Source: Bacteroidales bacterium UBA5548 (GTDB taxonomy: Bacteria; Bacteroidota; Bacteroidia; Bacteroidales; UBA932). Taken from it: 22,876 nucleotides of DNA. Location: the NCBI GenBank assembly GCA_002425935.1, contig DINE01000013.1:1-22876 (forward strand). Reading direction: 5' to 3'. The notes under the pieces were generated by a model. The model saw only the letters and a program-made list of their open reading frames with translations, was not told the origin of the DNA and searched no databases. Both the position numbers and the translations under genes were made by a program. Position 1 is the stretch's first letter. Each line of letters opens with the position of its first letter. Positions 1-8,078 of the stretch are shown here, piece after piece.

Positions 1-172
1 CAAATCCTCAACTCGAAGGCAACATTTGTTTTCCGAGAATTTTCCGCTGCTACTTTGCGGGCACGACGAGGACTGACTGACGACCAGAGGGAGGAGATCC
101 GCAGTCGCCGCAAAGTACCAGGATAATTTGAGGGCACCCCAAAACAATCTGTTGCCGGAGTTGAGGAGTTGG
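1..172. repeat. Imperfect inverted repeat downstream of parE, member of a repeat family also at the right edge
   Basis: Two arms face each other. The inner arms are a perfect 10-bp inverted repeat, TACTTTGCGG at 51-60 and CCGCAAAGTA at 108-117, around a 47-nt GC-rich spacer. The outer arms are diverged copies: 5-45 reads TCCTCAACTC then GGCAAC, and 145-172 reads the reverse, GTTGCCGGAGTTGAGGAG. A third copy lies at 22827-22866. The right arm can be translated on the plus strand as NNLLPELRSWKTK, and the copy at the far end as NNRLPELRNWKSK. No gene is seen in 1-199. The element could form a large stem-loop in a transcript running out of parE, but no U-tract is present. I do not recognise the family by name. 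Confidence 0.6.
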
Positions 173-199
173 AAAACAAAAAGTGATGAGCAGAAAGAT

Positions 200-2035
200 T
201 TACACCGCCTCCTCTACAATAACATCGGAACGGAGATTAGATTTGATGAAGTGTTGTCTGTCGGGAGTGTTTTTACCCATATAGAATTCGAGCAGCTCCG
301 GAATATTGTCGTCGTTGCCAAGGCGCACCTTCTCAAGACGAATATTTTCTCCAATAAAGTACTTGAATTCGTCAGGAGAGATCTCACCAAGACCTTTAAA
401 TCGTGTAATCTCAGGGTTGGTACCGAGTTTCCGGATTGCCTTGTCGCGCTCTTCGCCTGAGTAGCAGTAGATTGTCTCTTTTTTATTTCGCACCCTGAAT
501 AGCGGAGTTTGAAGTATGTATAAATGGCCCTGGCGGATAAGGTCCGGGAAAAACTGCAGGAAGAAGGTTAGAAGAAGCAGGCGGATGTGCATACCGTCAA
601 CGTCGGCATCGGTGGCAATTACAATCTGGTTGTAGCGAAGGTTTTCGAGATCCTCCTCGATATTAAGGGCTGCCTGCAACAGGTTAAACTCTTCGTTTTC
701 GTAAACGATCTTCTTACTTAAACCGTATGAGTTCTGTGGTTTTCCCTTCAAAGAGAAGACTGCCTGCGTTACAACATCACGACTTTTGGTTATTGAACCG
801 CTTGCAGAGTCTCCCTCAGTAATGAAGAGGGTACTCTCCAATGCTCTCTCATGTTTATCGCTGTAATGAACCCTGCAGTCGCGTAATTTTCTGTTGTGCA
901 GGTTGGCCTTTTTTGCCCTCTCTCTTGCAAGCTTTTGAATGCCCGAAATTGCTTTACGCTCTTTTTCTGAGTCAAGAATCTTGCGCAGCATTGTGTCGGC
1001 AGCATCGGGGTGTCTGTGGAGGTAGTTGTCAAGATGCCCTTTTATGAAGTCACCTATGAAGTTCTTAATACTTGTACCTCCGGGAGCAATCTCCTTAGAG
1101 CCAAGCTTTGTTTTAGTCTGAGATTCAAATACAGGCTCCTGAACTTTAATGCTTACCGCGGCAATCATCCCCTGGCGCACATCGCTCGGGTCGAAGTCTC
1201 TTTTGAAGAACTCTTTTATTGTTTTTGCTACAGTCTCACGAAATGCCGCCAGATGAGTACCTCCCTGTGTGGTAAACTGTCCGTTAACAAAAGAGGATAT
1301 ACCCTCACCGTAGTCGTTGCCGTGTGTGAGCGCTATCTCTATGTCATCTCCCTTAAGGTGGATGGGCGGGTAGAGCGGCTCTTTTGTGAGTGTTTCGTTA
1401 AGCAGGTCAAGAAGACCGTTTTTGGATATAAACTCTTTTCCATTAAGCTTTATCTGCAGCCCTGTGTTAAGGTAGGAGTAGTTACGCATCATGCTTTCGA
1501 CAAACTCCATGTTAAAAGTGTAGTTGCCAAATAGCTCTTCATCTGCGGTAAACTGTACAAGGGTTCCGTTTTTCTCGTTTGAGAGTATGCGGCTCTCCTC
1601 CATAAGCTCTCCTCTGCTAAAGCGTGCGTACTGGCTCTCTCCGTCGCGGAATGCCTGTATGTAAAAAGCTACCGAGAGTGCGTTTACCGCCTTTATACCA
1701 ACACCGTTAAGACCTACCGATTTCTTAAAGGCTTTGCTGTCGTATTTTGCGCCGGTGTTCATTCTGCTGGATACATCTACCAGTGAACCCAGCGGAATTC
1801 CCCTTCCGTAGTCTCTTATTGTTACAACCCTGTTCTCTATGGTAATAGAGATGCTCTTGCCGTAACCCATTGCGTATTCGTCAATGGAGTTGTCCATAAC
1901 CTCTTTAAGAAGAACGTAAATACCATCGTCGGGTGAAGCTCCGTCTCCAAGTTTACCAATGTACATACCCGGCCTTCTGCGAATATGCTCGTTCCACTCC
2001 AGGGTTTTTACCTCTTTTTCTGTATATGTACTCAT
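200..2035 (-). CDS. parE: DNA topoisomerase IV subunit B (ParE)
   Basis: ATPase subunit of topoisomerase IV, the type IIA enzyme that unlinks daughter chromosomes together with ParC. The 611-residue protein has the GHKL ATP-binding signatures: E45 and N49 in KEVMDN, DYGRGIP at 75-81, and GLNGVGIKAVNAL at 108-120. The transducer QTKTKLGS loop is near 306-313. The Toprim domain has EGDSASG at 407-413 and the DxD metal site TDADVD at 475-480. The N-terminal HIRRRPGMYIGKLGDG and the short length fit Bacteroidetes ParE rather than GyrB. The ATG at 2035 begins MSTYTEKEV and sits 22 nt after a -7 promoter box. It lies 90 bp from asd on the same strand and has its own promoter. parC, the usual downstream partner, is not within the window; the repeat at 1-172 follows instead. 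Confidence 0.93.
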   Translation of the reverse strand: MSTYTEKEVKTLEWNEHIRRRPGMYIGKLGDGASPDDGIYVLLKEVMDNSIDEYAMGYGKSISITIENRVVTIRDYGRGIPLGSLVDVSSRMNTGAKYDSKAFKKSVGLNGVGIKAVNALSVAFYIQAFRDGESQYARFSRGELMEESRILSNEKNGTLVQFTADEELFGNYTFNMEFVESMMRNYSYLNTGLQIKLNGKEFISKNGLLDLLNETLTKEPLYPPIHLKGDDIEIALTHGNDYGEGISSFVNGQFTTQGGTHLAAFRETVAKTIKEFFKRDFDPSDVRQGMIAAVSIKVQEPVFESQTKTKLGSKEIAPGGTSIKNFIGDFIKGHLDNYLHRHPDAADTMLRKILDSEKERKAISGIQKLARERAKKANLHNRKLRDCRVHYSDKHERALESTLFITEGDSASGSITKSRDVVTQAVFSLKGKPQNSYGLSKKIVYENEEFNLLQAALNIEEDLENLRYNQIVIATDADVDGMHIRLLLLTFFLQFFPDLIRQGHLYILQTPLFRVRNKKETIYCYSGEERDKAIRKLGTNPEITRFKGLGEISPDEFKYFIGENIRLEKVRLGNDDNIPELLEFYMGKNTPDRQHFIKSNLRSDVIVEEAV

Positions 2036-2057
2036 ATGGGTTTTGGGGAATTTTGTA

Positions 2058-2065
2058 CAAAGTTA
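2058..2065 (-). promoter_or_regulatory. Promoter -7 box for parE
   Basis: The minus strand reads TAACTTTG, an exact match to the Bacteroidetes -7 consensus TAnnTTTG, 22 nt before the parE ATG. The -33 region is weak (GTG rather than TTTG). It suggests parE is transcribed separately from the asd operon, although read-through cannot be excluded because no clear terminator is visible in 2066-2125. Confidence 0.55.
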
Positions 2066-2125
2066 AAAATTTAAACGCTTTTGAGTACACAGAGCAGCAC
2101 GGGTTATAAACAAAATAAGAACAAA

Positions 2126-3142
2126 TCAGATAAAAAGTTGGGCAATCTGAACTGCATTGGTGGCGGCCCCTTTTCTAAGATTGTCGGCTACAATCCACAT
2201 GTTTACTGCGTTTTGGCAGGAGAGATCTCTTCTGACTCTCCCCACAAATACTTCGTCACGGTTGTGGGCAAAGAGTGGCATCGGGTAGGGGAGGTCGCTT
2301 TCGGGATCACAAAGGATAACACCGGGTGTCTCTTTTAATGTCTTAATTATATCTTCAAGTTCAAAGGTGGCTTCAAACTCTGCATTGACACTTTCGGAGT
2401 GGCCGCCGGTAACCGGAACTCTTACAGTTGTTGCGCTTACGGCAATTGAGTCGTCACCCAGTATCTTTTTTGTCTCGTTCACCATCTTCATCTCCTCTTT
2501 TGTGTATCCGTTGTCAAGAAAGGTGTCAATCTGAGGAATCAGGTTCATATCTATCTGATATGGGTAGGCAGAAAGATTTTGGGTATCGGAAGGAGTTGTG
2601 TTGCCTGAAGTTTTTGTCTGTTGAGCAGCTGCCCTCTCTCTGTTTAGCTGAGTGATACCTTTGATTCCGCTACCTGTAACTGATTGGTATGTCGAAACCA
2701 CAATTCGTTTTAGCTTATATCTGGAGTGAAGGAGGTTAAGTGCCACAACCATCTGAATTGTAGAGCAATTGGGGTTGGCGATTATCATGTCGCTCTCTGT
2801 GAGTGTGTTGCCATTTACCTCCGGCACAATTAACTTAATTCCCGGCTCCATGCGCCATCGGGAGGAGTTGTCAACCACCCGGCATCCCGCCTCAGCAAAC
2901 TTAGGTGCCCACTCGCCGGAGATGCCGGCACCTGCCGAAAAGAGCGCAATATGAGGCTTCATGAGAAGAGCCTCCGCGGGGGTGACCACTTTATACTCTC
3001 TTCCACGGAAATGAATAATCTTGCCTGCCGACCTCTCTGAGGCAACAGGTATAAACTCTGTTACAGGAAAATCTCTTTCGGCCAGTAACTCAACCATTTT
3101 TGTACCTACCAGTCCGGTGGCTCCTACTACTGCTATTTTCAT
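2126..3142 (-). CDS. asd: Aspartate-semialdehyde dehydrogenase
   Basis: Reduces L-aspartyl-4-phosphate to aspartate semialdehyde with NADPH, the branch-point step for lysine, threonine and methionine. From the ATG at 3142 the protein has 338 residues, the normal length, and starts MKIAVVGATGLVG, a Rossmann nucleotide-binding motif (G7, G10, G13). The catalytic cysteine is C126 in NPNCST; RVPVTGGHSE at 241-250 carries the conserved Arg and the catalytic His (H248). An in-frame start further upstream (3247) was rejected because the extra 35 residues overlap thrA and are not part of the family. It is the last gene of metY-metX-thrA-asd, 25 nt after thrA, and supplies the step between the two activities of the preceding gene. 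Confidence 0.94.
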   Translation of the reverse strand: MKIAVVGATGLVGTKMVELLAERDFPVTEFIPVASERSAGKIIHFRGREYKVVTPAEALLMKPHIALFSAGAGISGEWAPKFAEAGCRVVDNSSRWRMEPGIKLIVPEVNGNTLTESDMIIANPNCSTIQMVVALNLLHSRYKLKRIVVSTYQSVTGSGIKGITQLNRERAAAQQTKTSGNTTPSDTQNLSAYPYQIDMNLIPQIDTFLDNGYTKEEMKMVNETKKILGDDSIAVSATTVRVPVTGGHSESVNAEFEATFELEDIIKTLKETPGVILCDPESDLPYPMPLFAHNRDEVFVGRVRRDLSCQNAVNMWIVADNLRKGAATNAVQIAQLFI

Positions 3143-3167
3143 ATGTTCTGATATTAAATGGTTTAAG

Positions 3168-5606
3168 TTAATTTGCTGCTCGTAAAATGTCGTTAAGAAC
3201 GCCGCCTGCAGTGACTCTTGCCCCTGCGCCTGCCCCAGAAATAACAACTCCGTCAGGATAGTTTGATGTTTTAATCATCAACGAATTATTGGTCCCGCAA
3301 ATATTGTAAAGCGGATGGTCAGGGGCTACGCTTTTTACCCCTACAGTACACTTGCCCTCCTCAATGGTGGCGATATATCTCAATCTCTCTCCTCTTTCGG
3401 CAGCTGCCCGGAACATCTCTGCTATGCTCTTTTCTGCTCTCTCTACACGTTTGTAAAAGTCGTCAGTGCTACCTTGCATTAGAGAGCTCTCTATCGCCGG
3501 CTCTGCCTCAATTTCACTCTGCTCAATCCTGAATCCGCACTCTCTGGCAATAATTGTACATTTTCTTACAACATCGCCTCCGGAAAGGTCTGTTCTTGGG
3601 TCGGGTTCAGTGTAGCCTGCCTCTTTTGCCTCTTTGATAAGGGTCGCAAAGGTTTTTGAACCGTCGTAGTTGCTAAAGAGGTAGTTTAGTGTTCCTGAAA
3701 GGATTGCTTCAAGAGAGATAATCTTCTCGCCGCTCTCGCTCAATCTTTCAATTGTTGCCAGTAGTGGGAGTGCTGCCCCTGCTGTTGTTTCGTAAAGAAA
3801 CCTCACTCCGTTTTCGTTTGCACCTCTCTTAAGTGATTGGTAGTTTGTTGTTTCAGATGCCAAGGCTATTTTGTTGCAGGTTACTACAGATATCCCTTTG
3901 TAAAAGATTTCGCCGTAGAGCGATGCCACTGTGGCGTCAGCAGTACAATCGGCAAAGACGGCATTTCTTGGTGCCACAAATGATGCCTGGCGGATAAAGG
4001 CGTTTATGTCGGCCCTCTCTCCCTTTTCAAGCAGCTCCTCTGCACATTTAGGGTCAATCCCCTCTTTGCAAACCACCATCTTCCTGCTTGTGCAGATTCC
4101 GGTGATTACAACATTTACATTTCTTCGGGAAGAGAGCTCACTCTCCTGCGCCCCGATTAATGAGACCAGCTCTCTGCCCACATTCCCAAAGCCGGCAATA
4201 AAGAGGTTAATCCTCCTCTTTCTTGTTCCGAAAAATTCGTCATGAATCACCTTTATTGCGTTTGAGGTATCTGCCGCAGCAATTATTGTGGAGATATTTC
4301 TCTCAGAAGAGCCCTGTGCTATTGCCCTGAGGTTGATTCCCGCCCTGCCGAGGGCATCGAACATTCTTCCCCCGGTTCCCGACTGATTCTTCATGTCGTC
4401 TCCAACTAGAGTGACTATAGAGAAGCCCTTCTCAACAACTACCCTGTTAACCCTGTTAATGCTAATCTCATAGGCAAATGCCTCATCTACTGCTGTGCCT
4501 GCCCTCTCTGCATCTGCCTCCTCAACTGCAACGCACATCGTGTGTAACGATGAGGCCTGAGTTATGAGAATCACATTTACTGCCGCATTTGCCAGAGCTG
4601 TAAAGAACCTCCCCGAGTAACCAGGAATACCCACCATTCCGCTCCCTTCAAGCGACAGAAGGGCTATTCTGTTACTGCTTGAGATCCCTCTGATTTTGCT
4701 TTTGTTTTCGGGTGGGTATCTCTCAATTGTTGTTGATGCTCCGTGAGGGTCAAACGTGTTTTTTACAATTATTGGAATTCCTTTTCTTACAACCGGCTGA
4801 ATTGTAGGTGGATATACCACCTTTGCCCCAAAGTGAGATAGTTCCAGCGCCTCTTTGTACGAGATATGCTCGATGGTTCTTGCTTCGGGAACAATTCTGG
4901 GGTCGGCAGTCATCATTCCGCTCACATCTGTCCAAATCTCTAAAACCCTCGCCCCGGTTCCCACGGCAAAGAGCGAGGCGGTGTAATCTGAGCCTCCTCT
5001 GCCAAGGGTGGTGGTTCTACCCTCATAGTCGCTGGCAATGAAGCCCGGTACAACGTAAAGCCTTGTTCCGTTTGCCTGAAGATACTCTCCCATTCTTCTG
5101 TACGTCTCATCTGTATCTACTATGTTAAATGAATTTACTCTTTTTGTCTTAATAAAGTTGCGTGCGTCTGTCCATACATTATTTATGCCAATTGATGTTA
5201 GCTTGGCAGAAATTACCGAAGTAGAGAGCAGCTCTCCAAAGCTCATCACCACATCTGCCGATGCCGGTGTCAGCTCTCCCACAAGCGAGATCCCTTCGCA
5301 GATCTCCCTGAGCTTTTGAAAAAGCTCTGCACACCTAGCGGCAACCGGCTCTCTGAAACCTGCAGGTATAAGCTGCTCAATTATCTCGGTGTGCCTAACC
5401 TCCAGTTGTGAAATTACCTCTTTGTAAGCCGTATCTTTGGAGGATGCAAGTTTTCCCGTCAGAATGAGCTTGTCGGTACAACCGCCGATTGCCGATGCAA
5501 CCAGGATTGTTCTGTCTTTTTTCACTGCCTCCGCTACTATGGAGGTAACCTTTGAAATGTTGGTTGCATCTGCAACCGAGCTCCCGCCGAATTTAAGTAC
5601 TTGCAT
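3168..5606 (-). CDS. thrA: Bifunctional aspartate kinase / homoserine dehydrogenase
   Basis: Catalyses the first and third steps from aspartate to homoserine. The 812-residue fusion has an N-terminal kinase (KFGGSS at 5-10, GRGGSDYT at 202-209), tandem ACT-type regulatory domains at about 315-460, and a C-terminal homoserine dehydrogenase (NAD(P)-binding GFGNVG at 472-477; LSGTLNYLFSNY; GYTEPDPRTDLSGGDVVRK). The length matches E. coli ThrA (820) and MetL (810). It starts 2 nt after the metX stop and is clearly co-transcribed with metX and metY. No homoserine kinase or threonine synthase is adjacent, so by context it is a methionine-branch, MetL-like enzyme. The sequence alone does not say whether Thr or Met inhibits it. 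The symbol thrA is used for the family, not for the effector. Confidence 0.94.
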   Translation of the reverse strand: MQVLKFGGSSVADATNISKVTSIVAEAVKKDRTILVASAIGGCTDKLILTGKLASSKDTAYKEVISQLEVRHTEIIEQLIPAGFREPVAARCAELFQKLREICEGISLVGELTPASADVVMSFGELLSTSVISAKLTSIGINNVWTDARNFIKTKRVNSFNIVDTDETYRRMGEYLQANGTRLYVVPGFIASDYEGRTTTLGRGGSDYTASLFAVGTGARVLEIWTDVSGMMTADPRIVPEARTIEHISYKEALELSHFGAKVVYPPTIQPVVRKGIPIIVKNTFDPHGASTTIERYPPENKSKIRGISSSNRIALLSLEGSGMVGIPGYSGRFFTALANAAVNVILITQASSLHTMCVAVEEADAERAGTAVDEAFAYEISINRVNRVVVEKGFSIVTLVGDDMKNQSGTGGRMFDALGRAGINLRAIAQGSSERNISTIIAAADTSNAIKVIHDEFFGTRKRRINLFIAGFGNVGRELVSLIGAQESELSSRRNVNVVITGICTSRKMVVCKEGIDPKCAEELLEKGERADINAFIRQASFVAPRNAVFADCTADATVASLYGEIFYKGISVVTCNKIALASETTNYQSLKRGANENGVRFLYETTAGAALPLLATIERLSESGEKIISLEAILSGTLNYLFSNYDGSKTFATLIKEAKEAGYTEPDPRTDLSGGDVVRKCTIIARECGFRIEQSEIEAEPAIESSLMQGSTDDFYKRVERAEKSIAEMFRAAAERGERLRYIATIEEGKCTVGVKSVAPDHPLYNICGTNNSLMIKTSNYPDGVVISGAGAGARVTAGGVLNDILRAAN

Positions 5607-5608
5607 TG

Positions 5609-6634
5609 TTAATTATTGTTAAAAAGTTGAAAGTTGTCTCTAAGTATCCTCTCGGTCTGCTGCCACTCCAGCAGAAAACCGTCATGCCCGTATAGCGAGT
5701 GGACAATGGCGAACCTTGCCCCCTTAATTGCTCTGCTCAGGTAAATCTGCTCCTCTATCGGGAAGAGGTTGTCGTTATCAATTCCGATTACAAGTGTCTC
5801 TGCATTGATAGCGGATAGCGCTCGTTCCAGCCCCCCTCTTCCCCTTGCAACATTATGGCTGTCTATGCATTTTGTGAGAATGTAGTATGAATAGGCATCA
5901 AATCTTACAGATAGTTTTTCACCCTGATATCGCTGGTAGCTACAAGCCTTATCTGCAAAAAGAAAATCTCTCTCATCCTCTGACTGGCTTTTTGAATATC
6001 CGTCGTATGAGCGATATGAGAGCAGCGCAATAGAACGTGCTGCCTCAAGCCCTGCCTTTCCTCCGTTTAAACTCTCCTGTTGCTCAAATGTCGGATCTGC
6101 CTTAAGAGCCATTCTCTGAGACTCGTTAAAGGCTGCTCCCCATGGTGACACCTGTGCATTACAACCGATAAGTACCATGTTTTTTACAATATCAGGATAC
6201 ATTATGCTCCACTCCAGTGCCTGAAATCCGCCAATCGAACCTCCGATTATAAGATCTATCTTCTCTATCTCCAGATGCTCTCTCAAAAGGTTGTGGGCAG
6301 CAACAGTATCCCTGACTGTGACTTGGGGAAAGTTTAACAGTTGAGGTTTGCCGTTAGCGCCAGGTGAGGCAGGACCCGAAGAGCCATAACAGGAGCCGAG
6401 CATATTTGCACAAATTACATAAAATTTCTCTGTATCAAATAGCTTTCCCGGCCCAACAAGTCCGCTCCACCACTCCTGAGGATTGGAGTTTGCAGTAAGG
6501 GCGTGACAAATCCAAATTACCTTTTGCCCCGGTACATAGCCGCCACTATGGTGATAACAAATTTCAAGAGAGTCCGTTATTTTGCCACTCTCCAGCCTAA
6601 ATGGTTCGTTGTATTTGTAAATCTCTCTCTCCAT
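5609..6634 (-). CDS. metX: Homoserine O-acetyltransferase (MetX)
   Basis: An alpha/beta-hydrolase-fold enzyme that acetylates homoserine with acetyl-CoA, giving O-acetylhomoserine for direct sulfhydrylation. The 341 residues show the oxyanion segment CHALTANSNPQEWW (43-56), ANMLGSCYGSSGP (76-88) and the nucleophile elbow GGSIGG at 131-136 with Ser133. The family more often has GGSMGG here. The remaining triad residues are probably D288 in GIDNDNLFP and H317 in YGHDGF. It lies 3 nt after metY and 2 nt before thrA, so all three are one transcript. Some members of this fold use succinyl-CoA; acetyl-CoA is inferred from the MetY partner next door. Confidence 0.92.
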   Translation of the reverse strand: MEREIYKYNEPFRLESGKITDSLEICYHHSGGYVPGQKVIWICHALTANSNPQEWWSGLVGPGKLFDTEKFYVICANMLGSCYGSSGPASPGANGKPQLLNFPQVTVRDTVAAHNLLREHLEIEKIDLIIGGSIGGFQALEWSIMYPDIVKNMVLIGCNAQVSPWGAAFNESQRMALKADPTFEQQESLNGGKAGLEAARSIALLSYRSYDGYSKSQSEDERDFLFADKACSYQRYQGEKLSVRFDAYSYYILTKCIDSHNVARGRGGLERALSAINAETLVIGIDNDNLFPIEEQIYLSRAIKGARFAIVHSLYGHDGFLLEWQQTERILRDNFQLFNNN

Positions 6635-6637
6635 ACA

Positions 6638-7957
6638 CTATACCCTCCTCAAAGCCTGTTCAATATCAGCCTTAATATCCCCGATATTCTCGATCCCCAA
6701 TGAGACTCTTAACGTATTCTCCCCAATACCTGCTCTCTTAAGCTCTTTTTGACTCAGTTGAGCGTGTGTTGTAGAGGCAGAGTGGCTTATAAGGGTTTTA
6801 TTATCCCCAACATTTACTAGATGACTTATCAGTTCAAGAGCATGAACAAAATCTGGTGTCTTTCCCGAAGGTCGGCCGTCTGCGCTTGTTGCCGAGGCTT
6901 TAAGTGTAAAGGTAAGAACACCTCCGAAGCCGTTTTTGAGATATTTTTTTGCTCGTTGGTGGTTACGGTTATCTTTAAGTCCAGGGTAGTTGACAGATTC
7001 AACCATTGGATGAGATTCAAGCCATTGGGCAAGTTCAAGTGCATTGCCAACAATTTTATCCATTCTAAGTGAAAGAGTTTCGCAACCTTGTTGTAACAGA
7101 AATGAGTTAAATGGGCTTAAAGAGCAACCCCAGTCGCGTAGCCCTTCGGCGCGGGCTTTAACTGCAAAAGCTATGTTCCCAAGCTGAGATCCCTCTCCAA
7201 AACTCTCCCAGAAGCTAAGCCCGTGATAGGATTCCGATGGTTGTGTGAATTGCGGAAATTTGCCGTTGGCCCAGTTAAAGTTGCCACAGTCAACCACAAT
7301 ACCCCCAATCGAAGTGCCGTGTCCGCCAATCCACTTTGTTGCTGCGTGTGTTATCACAGCTGCCCCATAATCAATTGGGCGGAAGAGGTAGCCGGCGGCA
7401 CCAAATGTGTTGTCAACAATTAGTGGAATGTCATATTTTTTACTTAGTTCTGCAAATGCTTCAAATTCAGGAATGTAAAAATCAGAATTTCCAATTGTCT
7501 CAATGAAAATTGCTTTCGTTTTGTTATCAATTTTAGACTCAAACTCTGCAATATTATCATTTGGTGCAAACTTAAATTCAATTCCAAGTCGTTTAAAGCT
7601 GATTTTAAATTGATTGTGAGTGCCGCCATAAAGTGAGGTTGCACTTACAATATTATCGCCTGCCGATGCTATATTCTGGATAGCGAGAAACTGAGATGCC
7701 TGGCCCGATGAGACTGCAACTGCAGCTGCGGCGCCCTCAAGTGCGGCAACTCTCCTCTCTAGTACATCTGTGGTTGGGTTTGATAATCTGGTATATATAT
7801 GACCGGGGTGTGAAAGGGCAAACAGCGATGCTGCATGTTCTGTACTGTCAAAAAGAAACGATGATGTTTGGCATATTGGCGTGACACATGGTGAATTTGA
7901 GGCACTTATATCACGGCCAGCATGCACCTGAAGGGTGTCAAAATGTTTTATACTCAT
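6638..7957 (-). CDS. metY: O-acetylhomoserine sulfhydrylase (MetY)
   Basis: PLP enzyme of the Cys/Met metabolism family that makes homocysteine from O-acetylhomoserine and sulfide. The 439-residue length is typical of MetY and longer than cystathionine synthases (about 380-400). Visible motifs are the N-terminal TLQVHAG, YTRLSNPTTDVLERR (55-69), SSGQASQ (83-89), VDNTFGAAGY (181-190) and the PLP-binding THAATKWIGGHG with K208. The C-terminal half has NVGDNKTLISHSASTTHAQL. It is the first enzyme gene of the operon, so it is the most direct target of the leader at 7958-8226. The ATG at 7957 has no Shine-Dalgarno sequence; the bases 6-14 nt upstream are ATCATCATC, complementary to the leader Met codons. 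Confidence 0.94.
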   Translation of the reverse strand: MSIKHFDTLQVHAGRDISASNSPCVTPICQTSSFLFDSTEHAASLFALSHPGHIYTRLSNPTTDVLERRVAALEGAAAAVAVSSGQASQFLAIQNIASAGDNIVSATSLYGGTHNQFKISFKRLGIEFKFAPNDNIAEFESKIDNKTKAIFIETIGNSDFYIPEFEAFAELSKKYDIPLIVDNTFGAAGYLFRPIDYGAAVITHAATKWIGGHGTSIGGIVVDCGNFNWANGKFPQFTQPSESYHGLSFWESFGEGSQLGNIAFAVKARAEGLRDWGCSLSPFNSFLLQQGCETLSLRMDKIVGNALELAQWLESHPMVESVNYPGLKDNRNHQRAKKYLKNGFGGVLTFTLKASATSADGRPSGKTPDFVHALELISHLVNVGDNKTLISHSASTTHAQLSQKELKRAGIGENTLRVSLGIENIGDIKADIEQALRRV

Positions 7958-7962
7958 TGATT

Positions 7963-8078
7963 GATGATGATTTAATGGTTACGAAATCTCTTGAAGGGGA
8001 TTTATGGGCACTGCCCAATGGTTCTGCGTAAGAACCCGAAACTAGCTATGCATCTTGCGATGCATTCGCATCATCATC
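7963..8078 (-). promoter_or_regulatory. Candidate attenuator structures between the leader ORF and metY
   Basis: Minus-strand elements in 5' to 3' order. Hairpin A is GATGC-GAAT-GCATC at 8072-8059. Hairpin B is ATGCATC-GCAA-GATGCAT at 8065-8048, a 7-bp stem with a GNRA tetraloop, and it is mutually exclusive with A. Hairpin C is GGTTCT-TACGC-AGAACC at 8036-8020, just after the leader stop. Hairpin D is TGGGC-AGT-GCCCA at 8017-8005. Lastly ATCATCATC at 7971-7963 is a perfect 9-nt complement of GATGATGAT at 8078-8070, the leader Met-codon run. No U-tract follows any hairpin, so a classical intrinsic terminator is not evident; masking of the metY initiation region is an alternative. I saw no SAM-riboswitch signature. 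Confidence 0.5.

Noticed and set aside
128..460. 110-codon plus-strand frame overlapping the 3' end of parE
   Set aside because: It is antisense to well-conserved ParE and starts inside the repeat; only its first part resembles anything (the repeat phrase).
1010..1534. 174-codon plus-strand frame inside parE
   Set aside because: It is fully antisense to the ParE ATPase/transducer region, has no family resemblance, and is Cys/Val/Leu-rich as expected from a reverse-strand shadow.
2036..2125. Terminator after asd
   Set aside because: No stable hairpin with a U-tract is visible; only the parE promoter box could be supported.
3143..3247. N-terminal extension of asd
   Set aside because: The extra 35 codons overlap thrA, and the Rossmann start MKIAVVGATG at 3142 is the normal family start.
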